Shown piece by piece: positions 1 through 6,130 of a stretch of 13,487 nt of DNA. The notes below the pieces were generated by a model. That model was not told the origin of the DNA. It ran no database searches and worked only from the letters and a program-made list of their open reading frames with translations. The stretch comes from CBDDRG01 sp965232975. Lineage in GTDB: Bacteria; Pseudomonadota; Gammaproteobacteria; Pseudomonadales; Porticoccaceae. Numbering within the stretch: position 1 is the stretch's first letter; each line of letters opens with the position of its first letter. A program made the position numbers and the translations under genes. The stretch covers positions 1 through 13,487 of the forward strand of contig CBDDRG010000295.1 of assembly GCA_965232975.1 (NCBI GenBank), in the 5' to 3' direction.

Positions 1-59
1 AGCATCGAACGGTGCGTATCGGTCAGCGTCAACGGCGCGCGCTTGGTCTTCCCGGCCAT
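1..59 (-). CDS. Possible IS630-type transposase, N-terminal fragment (runs off left edge)
   Basis: An ATG on the minus strand at 57-59 opens a frame that continues past the left edge. It has a good Shine-Dalgarno (AGGAG, 66-70) six bases upstream. The visible start reads MAGKTKRAPLTLTDTHRSML. From memory, a basic opening followed by a 'LTLTDxxRxxL' segment is typical of the N-terminus of IS630/helix-turn-helix transposases, which leads into the DNA-binding domain. Only about 19 residues are visible, so the family call is tentative and the gene may be something else. No catalytic residues lie in the window. It is codirectional with and downstream of glyA. Confidence 0.45.
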   Translation of the reverse strand, partial: MAGKTKRAPLTLTDTHRSM

Positions 60-355
60 GTCCGACTCCTGAGGGGACTCGGGAGAACATCATGCCACCA
101 GTGGATATATGTGTAAATCTATTATTGGAATGGAGTACTAGGGCATTGCGGGCCGGGCAATGGCGCGGCTCACTTGGCGCGAAGGCACGAATGCGCCGCT
201 GCGATCGCGGTCTGCCCGCGCGCAAGTGCGCGCCGCCCAGGCCCAGAAAGTGGTGTACAGAACTGCCTGCGGCCTGGACTCCCGCGTGATGCCGTTGTCT
301 GATTGGCGGCGTTGGGGGTGACGAAACGCGGCACTAAGCCAGCGCTCCATGCGAA
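60..355. other. Intergenic region downstream of glyA; AT-rich patch and short GC hairpin
   Basis: No convincing gene is seen. Bases about 104-140 are clearly AT-rich compared with the surroundings and include a CTAG at 138-141. IS630-family elements insert at TA/CTAG targets, so this could mark an element edge, but no paired terminal repeat can be seen because the other end is outside the window. A six-base-pair GCGCGC stem with loop AAGT lies at 218-233. It has no adjoining T-run, so it is not a clear terminator for glyA. Confidence 0.3.
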
Positions 356-1618
356 TCAACGATAAACCGGAAAGCGCGCGCAAATGGCCAGCACCCTGGC
401 CTTGACTTCGGCGATGACGCGCTCCGCCGTACCGGCTTCCAGAGAGTCCAGCACATCGCAGATCCAGTGGGTCAGCTCGATCGCTTCGCCCTCCTTGAAG
501 CCGCGGGTGGTGATCGCCGGGGTGCCGACGCGCAGGCCGCTGGTGACGAAGGGCGAGCGCGGATCGTTGGGGACGGCATTCTTGTTGACCGTGATGTTGG
601 CGCTGCCGAGCGCGGCATCGGCGTCCTTGCCGGTGTAGCTGCGGCCGATCAGGTTGACCAGCATCAGGTGGTTGTCGGTGCCGCCGGAGACGATATCGAC
701 GCCGCGCGCAGCGAAGGTCGCCGCCATCGCGCGCGCATTGGCCACCACCTGCTGTTGATAGACCTTGAACTCCGGGCTCAGTGCCTCCTTGAAGCTGACC
801 GCCTTGGCGGCGATGACGTGCATCAGCGGGCCACCCTGACCGCCGGGAAACACCGCGGAGTTGAGCTTTTTCTCCAGTTCCTCGTTGGCTTTGGCGACGA
901 TCAGGCCGCCGCGCGGGCCGCGCAATGTCTTGTGGGTGGTCGAGGTCACCACGTCAGCGATGGGTACCGGGTTCGGGTAGCAGCCGGCAGCCACGAGACC
1001 GGCGACATGGGCCATATCGACGAACAGCCAAGCGCCGACCCGGTCGGCGATCGCGCGAAAGCGCTGCCAGTCCATGACCCGCGAATAGGCCGAAAACCCG
1101 GCGACGATCATTTTGGGCCGGTGCTCGACGGCCAGTGCTTCGACCTGATCGTAATCGACCTCGCCGGTGGCGGCCTTCAGGCCGTACTGCACCGCGTGGT
1201 ACATCTTGCCCGAGAAGTTGGGCTTGGCGCCGTGGGTCAGGTGGCCACCGTCGGCGAGGCTCAGGCCGAGAATGGTGTCGCCGGGCTCACACAGCGCCTG
1301 ATACACGGCGGCGTTGGCCTGGGAGCCGGAGTGGGGCTGAACATTGGCGTAGGCGGCGCCGAACAGCGCCTTGGCGCGCTCGATGGCGAGCTCCTCGGCG
1401 CGATCGACGTACTCGCAGCCACCGTAATAGCGCTTGTGGGGGTAGCCTTCGGCGTACTTGTTGGTGAGCACCGTACCCTGCGCGGCCAGCACCAGCGGGC
1501 TCGCATAATTCTCCGACGCGATCAGCTCAATGTGTTCTTCCTGGCGGCGCTCCTCGCTCTGGATGGACTGCCAAAGTTCGGGGTCAAAGGTGGCGAGGCT
1601 CAACTGGCGGTCAAACAT
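356..1618 (-). CDS. glyA: Serine hydroxymethyltransferase
   Basis: PLP-dependent enzyme that interconverts serine plus tetrahydrofolate with glycine plus 5,10-methylene-tetrahydrofolate. It is cytosolic and the main source of one-carbon units. The 420-residue length is the normal bacterial size. Visible family signatures are the N-terminal ELIASENYAS segment (about residues 31-40), the tetrahydrofolate/substrate region NKYAEGYPHKRYYGG (53-67), SGSQAN near 97-102, the cofactor aspartate in FVDMAHVAGL (199-208), and the Schiff-base lysine in STTHKTLRGPRGG (K230). The ATG at 1618 gives the family's usual N-terminus although the upstream Shine-Dalgarno is weak. A TAAAAT-like -10 lies just upstream (about 1650-1656). 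The gene follows the GNAT gene after a 91-base gap, so it may have its own promoter. It looks intact. Confidence 0.98.
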   Translation of the reverse strand: MFDRQLSLATFDPELWQSIQSEERRQEEHIELIASENYASPLVLAAQGTVLTNKYAEGYPHKRYYGGCEYVDRAEELAIERAKALFGAAYANVQPHSGSQANAAVYQALCEPGDTILGLSLADGGHLTHGAKPNFSGKMYHAVQYGLKAATGEVDYDQVEALAVEHRPKMIVAGFSAYSRVMDWQRFRAIADRVGAWLFVDMAHVAGLVAAGCYPNPVPIADVVTSTTHKTLRGPRGGLIVAKANEELEKKLNSAVFPGGQGGPLMHVIAAKAVSFKEALSPEFKVYQQQVVANARAMAATFAARGVDIVSGGTDNHLMLVNLIGRSYTGKDADAALGSANITVNKNAVPNDPRSPFVTSGLRVGTPAITTRGFKEGEAIELTHWICDVLDSLEAGTAERVIAEVKARVLAICARFPVYR

Positions 1619-1709
1619 AGTGACGGGCTCGGGCGTGAGGGGGACTGCGATTTTAACGGAACCAGCATCCGGGGCCTAGCCGATGGGCCGCGATGCCGCG
1701 CTCGACGAA

Positions 1710-2282
1710 TCAATTGTGCAGGCCGTACACCTCGCGCCGGGCGAGGAAGGCATCGACATCGACGGCCATGACCAGCAGGTCGTGCGGCTGACCGTTGCGA
1801 TCCTTGACCTCGTGGGCGAGCAGCGCCTCGGGATGGAAGCCCAACTCCTGAAACAGTTTGCGCGCGCCGGTCTGATCCAGCGTCATGCGGGCGACCATCT
1901 TCTCGATGCCGCGCGCCAGCGCGAGTCGAAAGACCTCGCGCACCAGGATCCGCCCGATCCCGCTTTCGCGGCGCTCGGGCTTTACCATGACCCGCAGCTC
2001 TGCGACATGGCGCGACCAATCGTAATCACTGACGGTGAAAGTGCCGTAACCGGCGATCTCGCCATCGATTTCGGCGATCAGGGTGGCGGTGAGGCCGGCC
2101 TCGATCTTCTCGACCCACCCCGCCACACCCACTGCGTTGGTGATATTGCGCCGCAGAAATAGCAGATCGTGAGCCGGCAACGAGCGCGCGAAAGCAAGTA
2201 TTGCATCGGCGTCCGCACGGGACATCATCCGCAGCTTCGCGGTGCCGTGGCGCAATGCGATGGTTTTCGGAAACGTGTTCAA
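1710..2282 (-). CDS. GNAT family N-acetyltransferase
   Basis: Predicted acetyl-CoA-dependent N-acetyltransferase of 190 residues; the substrate is unknown. The GNAT core is seen as the strand segment TLIAEIDGEIAGYGTF (about 68-83), then VAELRVMVKPERRESGIGRIL. In that segment RRESGIGR is the acetyl-CoA pyrophosphate-binding loop (motif A) and is followed by its helix. The late motif ARKLFQELGFHPEAL is also present. The open frame extends upstream into phaC, but that part is only a shadow of phaC coding sequence. The real start is most likely the TTG at 2280-2282, because a perfect AGGAGG sits four bases before it and no ATG is available until well inside the domain. It follows phaC by 79 bases on the same strand and precedes glyA, so it may be the last gene of the PHA operon. 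Family call is firm; role is unknown. Confidence 0.9.
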   Translation of the reverse strand: MNTFPKTIALRHGTAKLRMMSRADADAILAFARSLPAHDLLFLRRNITNAVGVAGWVEKIEAGLTATLIAEIDGEIAGYGTFTVSDYDWSRHVAELRVMVKPERRESGIGRILVREVFRLALARGIEKMVARMTLDQTGARKLFQELGFHPEALLAHEVKDRNGQPHDLLVMAVDVDAFLARREVYGLHN

Positions 2283-2286
2283 AATT

Positions 2287-2292
2287 CCTCCT
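2287..2292 (-). promoter_or_regulatory. Shine-Dalgarno of the GNAT gene (decides TTG start)
   Basis: A full-consensus AGGAGG on the minus strand with a four-base spacer (AATT) to a TTG codon. It sits in the gap after the phaC stop and picks the start of the acetyltransferase, which has no suitable ATG. The spacer is slightly short compared with the usual five to nine bases. Confidence 0.75.
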
Positions 2293-2361
2293 ACCTCTTT
2301 CGATCGCTGATAGATTCCATCTCGGATGGCGAGCGCTGAATGCGTGGACGCCGCCAAAGCA

Positions 2362-3447
2362 CTACACCGACTTCGCTCCCAGCCATTCGTTGAGCTGCGG
2401 CCACAGCCGGTAGATGGCGTTGCCGCCGGCGACCAAGCTGACGTGGCCGCCCTTGAGCACGATCTCGCGCTTGTCCTTGCTGGCGACCAGGCCGACCAGG
2501 TCGGCGGACGCCGCGGTCGGCACGATATGGTCGTGCTGGGCGGCGACATGCAGGAAAGGCACGGTGATGTTGCCGAAATTTACCCTTTTGCCGTTGATTT
2601 CCAGCTCATTCCTGACGAGCTTGTTGTCACGCAGGAAATCCTTGAACAATTGCCGCGCGGTTTCACCGGCCATCGGGATCTGATCGGTGGACCAGCGCTC
2701 GAAACGGTAGTGCGCCTTGACGAACTCGTCATCGGTGACGTGATCCAGCATCTTCATCCGCCCCGCCGTGCGCTGCAGTGGCCGCAGTGCCTGCAACGCG
2801 GCGTCGATCAGGGAGGCCGGAATGTTGCCCACGCGATCGACGATCTCGTCGATGTCGAAATTGTCGCTGTCCGCCCACGCCTTGTAGAGCTTCATGCCGG
2901 CGGCGTTCACCGGCGTCGTGAAGCAGGCGAGGTTTTTGACCGTCCCACCGGGGTTGAGGGCGCTATATATGCAGGCCATGGTGCCGCCCAGGCAATAGCC
3001 AGCAAGCGACACCTCGGTTTCACCGCAGTCGCGCGCGACTTTGTCGAGACAGTCGGGTAGCAGGTCATCGACATAGTCGTCCAGACGCAGGCCCTTGTGC
3101 TCGGCGCGGGGCACGCCCCAGTCGAGCAGATAGACGTCGAAGCCCTGCCTGACCAGGTATTCGACCAGGCTCTGGCCCCGCGTCAGGTCGAGGATGTAGT
3201 AGCGGCTGACCAGCGACATGACCAGCACGATGGGCACCCGGTAGAGCTCGTCGCACACCGGTCGGTAGCGGTAGAGCTTGAGCGTGCCGCGGGTATAGAT
3301 GATGTCCTTAGGGGTCGCACCGAGGTCGAGCTCGAGCCCTTCGAGAGGTTTCAGGCCCTCGATGTTGCGCGAGAGAACTTTTTCGACGACCTCGCGCAGC
3401 TTGTCGTTGTCGCGAGATGGTTGCTCGGCATCGCGGTTGCTGGTCAC
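2362..3447 (-). CDS. phaC: Class III/IV-type polyhydroxyalkanoate synthase catalytic subunit
   Basis: Polymerises (R)-3-hydroxyacyl-CoA into PHA at the surface of intracellular granules and needs a small partner subunit (PhaE or PhaR). With the start at 3447 the protein has 361 residues, the size of the short class III/IV synthases. The alpha/beta-hydrolase triad is visible: nucleophile Cys152 in the modified lipase box GYCLGG, Asp306 in QHDHIVP and His335 in KGGHVSL. These positions lie within a few residues of the Allochromatium-type enzyme (C149, D302, H331, recalled). LLDWGVPRAEHKGLRLDDYV is also typical. The frame can be opened at a GTG at 3510 (382 residues), but that codon has no Shine-Dalgarno, while the GTG at 3445-3447 has GAGAGGG nine bases upstream. 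It lies directly after the partner-subunit gene, so the two are probably co-transcribed. No phaA or phaB is present nearby. Confidence 0.95.
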   Translation of the reverse strand: MTSNRDAEQPSRDNDKLREVVEKVLSRNIEGLKPLEGLELDLGATPKDIIYTRGTLKLYRYRPVCDELYRVPIVLVMSLVSRYYILDLTRGQSLVEYLVRQGFDVYLLDWGVPRAEHKGLRLDDYVDDLLPDCLDKVARDCGETEVSLAGYCLGGTMACIYSALNPGGTVKNLACFTTPVNAAGMKLYKAWADSDNFDIDEIVDRVGNIPASLIDAALQALRPLQRTAGRMKMLDHVTDDEFVKAHYRFERWSTDQIPMAGETARQLFKDFLRDNKLVRNELEINGKRVNFGNITVPFLHVAAQHDHIVPTAASADLVGLVASKDKREIVLKGGHVSLVAGGNAIYRLWPQLNEWLGAKSV

Positions 3448-3456
3448 GGGCAAGTA

Positions 3457-3463
3457 CCCTCTC
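3457..3463 (-). promoter_or_regulatory. Shine-Dalgarno supporting the inner GTG start of phaC
   Basis: GAGAGGG on the minus strand, nine bases before the GTG at 3445-3447. The upstream alternative GTG at 3508-3510 overlaps the region right after the partner gene's stop and has no such motif, so the inner start is preferred. Confidence 0.6.
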
Positions 3464-3515
3464 TTTATGGTGTCAGGCACTAAAATGGCGCTGCCGGGGT
3501 TATCGGGCACTGGAG

Positions 3516-3938
3516 TTAGGCCGCTGGCCCGTCAAGGGTGGCGTCGGGTTTTGGCGGCGGCTTGCGGGTGCGCCGCTCGCCGGTGGCAGGTATGGCGGCG
3601 TCGGCAATCACCGTGCGCGCGGCCAGATCCTTGCGCAGCAGGTGAATGGCGGAGGTCAGCGTCGCCAGATTGTCTTCGACCTCGCTGAGGCGATCGCGGA
3701 TGCTGATGACATCGACCCGCGACGGCAGGTTCAGATTGGCCAGTTGCTGGCCGACCAGCTCGGTGAACATGTTCTGGGCGTGCAGCCACTCCTGGAAATA
3801 GCGACCGAACTTCTTGCCGACGCGCTCATCGGCCATCAGCTCCGTGAGCGCCTCGCTCCATTGCTTTTCGGATTTCTGATACCACTCCCGCCATATGCGC
3901 ATGGGCTCGATAAAGGGTTCGTCTTTGGCTGCTGTCAT
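3516..3938 (-). CDS. phaE: Short PHA synthase partner subunit, PhaE/PhaR type
   Basis: Probable non-catalytic subunit that forms the active complex with PhaC. The 140-residue product starts with an aromatic-rich helical region (MRIWREWYQKSEKQW, about 13-27), continues through helical YFQEWLHAQNMFTELVGQQL (47-66), and then has NLNLPSRVDVISIRDRLSEVEDNLATL (68-94). That last block resembles the conserved C-terminal 'N-x-P-(S/T)-R-x-(E/D)-V' block followed by a short coiled coil in PhaE and PhaR proteins. The tail is basic and proline-rich (RRTRKPPPKP, about 122-131). Classical PhaE is roughly 350 residues and Bacillus PhaR roughly 200, so this is unusually short. The start ATG is preceded by GGAG at a long spacing. 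It lies 24 bases after the repressor gene and just before phaC, the expected operon position. The choice between PhaE and PhaR naming is uncertain. Confidence 0.82.
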   Translation of the reverse strand: MTAAKDEPFIEPMRIWREWYQKSEKQWSEALTELMADERVGKKFGRYFQEWLHAQNMFTELVGQQLANLNLPSRVDVISIRDRLSEVEDNLATLTSAIHLLRKDLAARTVIADAAIPATGERRTRKPPPKPDATLDGPAA

Positions 3939-3962
3939 AACGCAATTGCTCCGTGGATTTCG

Positions 3963-4421
3963 CTACTTATTGTCGTCAGGTCGGGTTGCACGATTATTAC
4001 CGCGACCTTCGGCGGCGGCCCGCTTGGTCGCGGGGGGCGCGTCGACAACCGGGTCATCGGACATCTCAGCTGGATCATCGTTCAAAGTCGAGTACATGAA
4101 CTGTGCCAGCGTGCTGCGGTGCAGCTCGACCAGGCGCAGCCAGTTGGTCAGAAACATTGAACCAGCCGTGGTAAGGCTGTACATGCGACGCGCCGGGCCA
4201 TCGGCCGAGGTATCCCACAGGGACGAAATCAAACCCGTCCGCTCCATCTGGCGCAGGGTGCGGTACAGGGTGCCACTGTTGTAGGTGCCGAAACCCGCCT
4301 CCTCCAGCTTTTTGGCCAGCTCATAGCCGTACCCAGACCAGTTCTTGAGCAGCGCCAACAGGTGCGCCGTCAGCATTTCACCCGGCAAGCGGGAATCGGT
4401 GCCCGGCTTTTCTTTAGTCAT
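3963..4421 (-). CDS. phaQ: PadR family repressor, PhaQ-like (PHB-responsive type)
   Basis: Predicted DNA-binding repressor of 152 residues. A PadR winged-helix domain spans about residues 17-90: the helix LTAHLLALLKNWSGYGYEL, the recognition-helix region SGTLYRTLRQMERTGLI, then the wing SLWDTSADGPARRMYSLTTAG. The 'WDTS-DGPARR-Y' wing matches, as I recall it, the PhaQ repressor of Bacillus PHA clusters, which senses polymer and controls phaP and its own gene. The C-terminal 40 residues are polar, low in complexity and likely disordered. GGAGG sits six bases before the ATG. It is the first gene of the minus-strand PHA series and is divergent from the phasin gene. The large palindrome between them is the obvious binding site and would give autoregulation plus phasin control. 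The PadR assignment is strong; PHA sensing is inferred from context and wing similarity. Confidence 0.86.
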   Translation of the reverse strand: MTKEKPGTDSRLPGEMLTAHLLALLKNWSGYGYELAKKLEEAGFGTYNSGTLYRTLRQMERTGLISSLWDTSADGPARRMYSLTTAGSMFLTNWLRLVELHRSTLAQFMYSTLNDDPAEMSDDPVVDAPPATKRAAAEGRGNNRATRPDDNK

Positions 4422-4442
4422 TTTACGCCTCCAAATTTGTTA

Positions 4443-4471
4443 TTGACATTTATATGCACTTCGCATATAAA
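4443..4471 (+). promoter_or_regulatory. Sigma-70 promoter for the phasin gene
   Basis: TTGACA at 4443-4448, a 17-base spacer, and TATAAA at 4466-4471. That is a perfect -35, a near-perfect -10 and optimal spacing. Transcription would start near 4478 and leave a leader of about 90 bases before the phasin ATG. The promoter is embedded in the inverted repeat, so repressor binding would block it directly. Confidence 0.82.
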
Positions 4472-4477
4472 TGTCAA
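4449..4477 (-). promoter_or_regulatory. Sigma-70 promoter for the phaQ-phaE-phaC series
   Basis: Because of the inverted repeat, the minus strand carries the same promoter: TTGACA (4477 down to 4472), a 17-base spacer, and TATAAA (4454 down to 4449). Transcription would begin near 4442, about 20 bases before the repressor ATG. It overlaps the plus-strand promoter almost completely, so the two should be mutually exclusive for polymerase binding. Confidence 0.8.
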
Positions 4478-4567
4478 TAGCGCCGCGCTTGATTCCATTC
4501 CGGCAGCAGGCGTCACCCTGATACAGCCCACGCTGCAATCGTCAACTCATCCGCAGAGGAAACCGCC

Positions 4568-5092
4568 ATGAACGACATCAAACCGACCCCCAAGCCCACC
4601 GCCGCCAAGACCGCGAAGGAAAACACTGAGCTGTTGCGCTATATCGACGCCCTCGTCGCCAACCAAAAAACGATCGCCCTGGCCCTGGAGAACACCCGCC
4701 AACAGGGTATCCGCCTGAGCGATGCCGTTGCCAAGCGCGTCAGCAAAAACCAGGACGAGGCGCTAAAGCTGGCGAAGAAACTCAGCTTATCCCCTACCGC
4801 CTACAAGGACAATGTCACCGCCATCATGGAAGCTGTGGTCAGCACGCAAACCCAGTCCATCGATATCTTCAAGGCGATGCTGGCGGAGCAGACGGAAATG
4901 CGCGAGGAGCTCCGCACCACGTCCAAGTCGCTGTTTGACGGCACTCGCGAAGTATCCAAAGCCGCGCTTGAGCTGACCAAGGCCTGGGCCGAAAAAAACC
5001 CGGTCGCCGATGTGGTCAAGCAATCATTCGACTCCGCCAGGACTGCTGCCACCAAATTCGCTGGCAAACTTTATGGCGAAGAAATGGCCTGA
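4568..5092 (+). CDS. phaP: Phasin-like PHA granule-associated protein
   Basis: Small 174-residue, alanine- and lysine-rich, almost wholly helical protein with no signal peptide or membrane segment, as expected of phasins. Phasins coat PHA granules and regulate their number and size. An N-terminal K/P/T-rich stretch (residues 1-18) leads into heptad-like amphipathic helices (about 20-140, e.g. SIDIFKAMLAEQTEMREELR). The C-terminal helix is also amphipathic and ends near AAGKLYG-like residues (161-170). An AGAGGA Shine-Dalgarno lies upstream of the ATG. The gene is divergent from the PhaQ-like repressor, shares its palindromic promoter, and is followed by a strong terminator, so it is probably monocistronic. 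Assignment rests mainly on context and composition; phasin families are poorly conserved, so another helical granule protein is possible. Confidence 0.75.
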   Translation: MNDIKPTPKPTAAKTAKENTELLRYIDALVANQKTIALALENTRQQGIRLSDAVAKRVSKNQDEALKLAKKLSLSPTAYKDNVTAIMEAVVSTQTQSIDIFKAMLAEQTEMREELRTTSKSLFDGTREVSKAALELTKAWAEKNPVADVVKQSFDSARTAATKFAGKLYGEEMA

Positions 5093-5109
5093 GCGTTTCG
5101 GCCCCGGCG

Positions 5110-5148
5110 AGGGAGCCCCCGATGCCAGTTCGCGGGCTCCCTTTTTTT
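5110..5148 (+). terminator. Rho-independent terminator of the phasin gene
   Basis: An eight-base-pair stem GGGAGCCC (5111-5118) / GGGCTCCC (5134-5141), extended by an A-T pair, has a 15-base loop and is followed by seven Ts (5142-5148). It begins about 18 bases after the phasin stop codon. Confidence 0.92.
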
Positions 5149-5156
5149 GTCGATAG

Positions 5157-5172
5157 CAACTGCGCGCAGTTG
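5157..5172. promoter_or_regulatory. 16-bp perfect palindrome upstream of the hydrolase gene
   Basis: CAACTGCGCGCAGTTG equals its own reverse complement. It lies right after the phasin terminator and about 40 bases before the hydrolase start, which fits a dimeric regulator site in the hydrolase promoter region. No good -35/-10 pair is recognisable around it, so a regulatory role is inferred only from position and symmetry. Confidence 0.4.
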
Positions 5173-5211
5173 TGGTAGCTTCGCCGCCTTTGGCCGCCGG
5201 AGTGGCGATTC

Positions 5212-6081
5212 TTGCGAGGTAAGCACTTGGAGTTGACAGCGGAAAACGACGAGCCGGGCGCCGTCACCGATCGGAACGAGGCGATGGAGCTGTTGCTCGA
5301 ACACCTCGAGGACGACGCCGACGACGGCCCCTTTGCCCACGATCCGTCGATTGAGGCCACCTACACGCCACTGTGGCGCGAGGCGCTGTGGCCGGTCGAG
5401 CTGATGCGGCTGTATTGCAGCGGAGTGTTCTGGGGTCACGATGTCGAGCACGGCGACGGCCAGCCGGTGCTGGTCATCCCCGGTTTTCTCGCGAACGACA
5501 TCATCATGTTGCCGATGCGCCAGTGGCTGATCCGCATCGGTTACCGATCCCACGCCGCCAACATCCTGTGGAATACCGATTGCCCCAACAAGACCGCGGA
5601 AGATCTCGCGCGTCAGGTCGAGGCCCTGCGCCGCGAGGCCAACCGCAAGGTCATGCTGATCGGGCACAGCCTCGGCGGCATGCTGGCGAAGTCCGTGCTG
5701 CAGAAGATACCCGACGCCATCGACCGGGTGATCACGGTCGGCTCGCCGTTTCGCGACATCGTGCAGGCCCACCCCAGTGTGGTCGGCATCTGGGACTACC
5801 TGAAAGTCGGTCAGGGCCGGTTGATAGGGCGCAACCTGCACGCGTCCTGCGGTACCGGCTACTGCACCTGCGACTTCGTCCGCCACATGATCGCGCCGAT
5901 GGCGGTAAAAGTACCGCAATACGCCATTTACACCCGCAACGACGGCGTCGTCGGCTGGCAGAGCTGCGCCGAGGAGAACCCGGCGCTGAACACCGAGGTC
6001 AACAAATCCACCCATATCGGGCTCGCGTTTCACCCCGATTCCTTTCGCGCGCTGGCGAAACTGCTGGCGCGCCCCGGCTGA
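5212..6081 (+). CDS. Alpha/beta hydrolase (lipase/esterase-like, GHSLGG)
   Basis: Predicted serine esterase of about 289 residues with no obvious signal peptide, so probably cytosolic. The oxyanion-hole region is VLVIPGFLAND (86-96), the nucleophile is Ser153 in LIGHSLGGM, the likely acid is Asp244 in YTRNDGVVGW, and the likely base is His268 in STHIGLA. An acidic N-terminal stretch (EHLEDDADD, about 30-38) precedes the domain. An unusual cysteine cluster, C213-G-T-G-Y-C218-T-C220, lies in the cap region, with another Cys at 252. Start choice is open: TTG 5212 has GGAG nine bases upstream, while TTG 5227 has GAGGT six bases upstream and would give 284 residues. It lies downstream of the phasin gene on the same strand but behind a terminator. 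Context makes an intracellular PHA or lipid depolymerase conceivable, but the sequence alone supports only 'esterase/lipase'. Confidence 0.88.
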   Translation: MRGKHLELTAENDEPGAVTDRNEAMELLLEHLEDDADDGPFAHDPSIEATYTPLWREALWPVELMRLYCSGVFWGHDVEHGDGQPVLVIPGFLANDIIMLPMRQWLIRIGYRSHAANILWNTDCPNKTAEDLARQVEALRREANRKVMLIGHSLGGMLAKSVLQKIPDAIDRVITVGSPFRDIVQAHPSVVGIWDYLKVGQGRLIGRNLHASCGTGYCTCDFVRHMIAPMAVKVPQYAIYTRNDGVVGWQSCAEENPALNTEVNKSTHIGLAFHPDSFRALAKLLARPG

Positions 6082-6130
6082 GCACTCCGCGGGATCGCCA
6101 CCGGCGCTGGACGAACCGCGAGCGCCTCGC

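Larger units (their letters stand above)
4441..4479. promoter_or_regulatory. 39-bp perfect inverted repeat, predicted PhaQ operator
   Basis: Two 17-base arms (4441-4457 and 4463-4479) are perfect inverted repeats of each other, with the five-base centre ACTTC. The arm contains TTGACA and TATATGC. The repeat lies alone between the divergent repressor and phasin genes, is AT-rich in a G+C-rich setting, and covers the promoter elements of both genes. Its size and symmetry fit a PadR dimer or dimer-pair site. Binding by the neighbouring repressor is inferred. Confidence 0.85.

Noticed and set aside
467..1771. Long plus-strand open frame of 434 codons opposite glyA
   Set aside because: It is the antisense shadow of glyA in high-G+C sequence; it has no recognisable domain, while the minus strand encodes an intact GlyA.
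2317..2329. CCATC-TCG-GATGG small hairpin between phaC and the GNAT gene
   Set aside because: Five-pair stem with no T-run; it probably does not end the phaC transcript.
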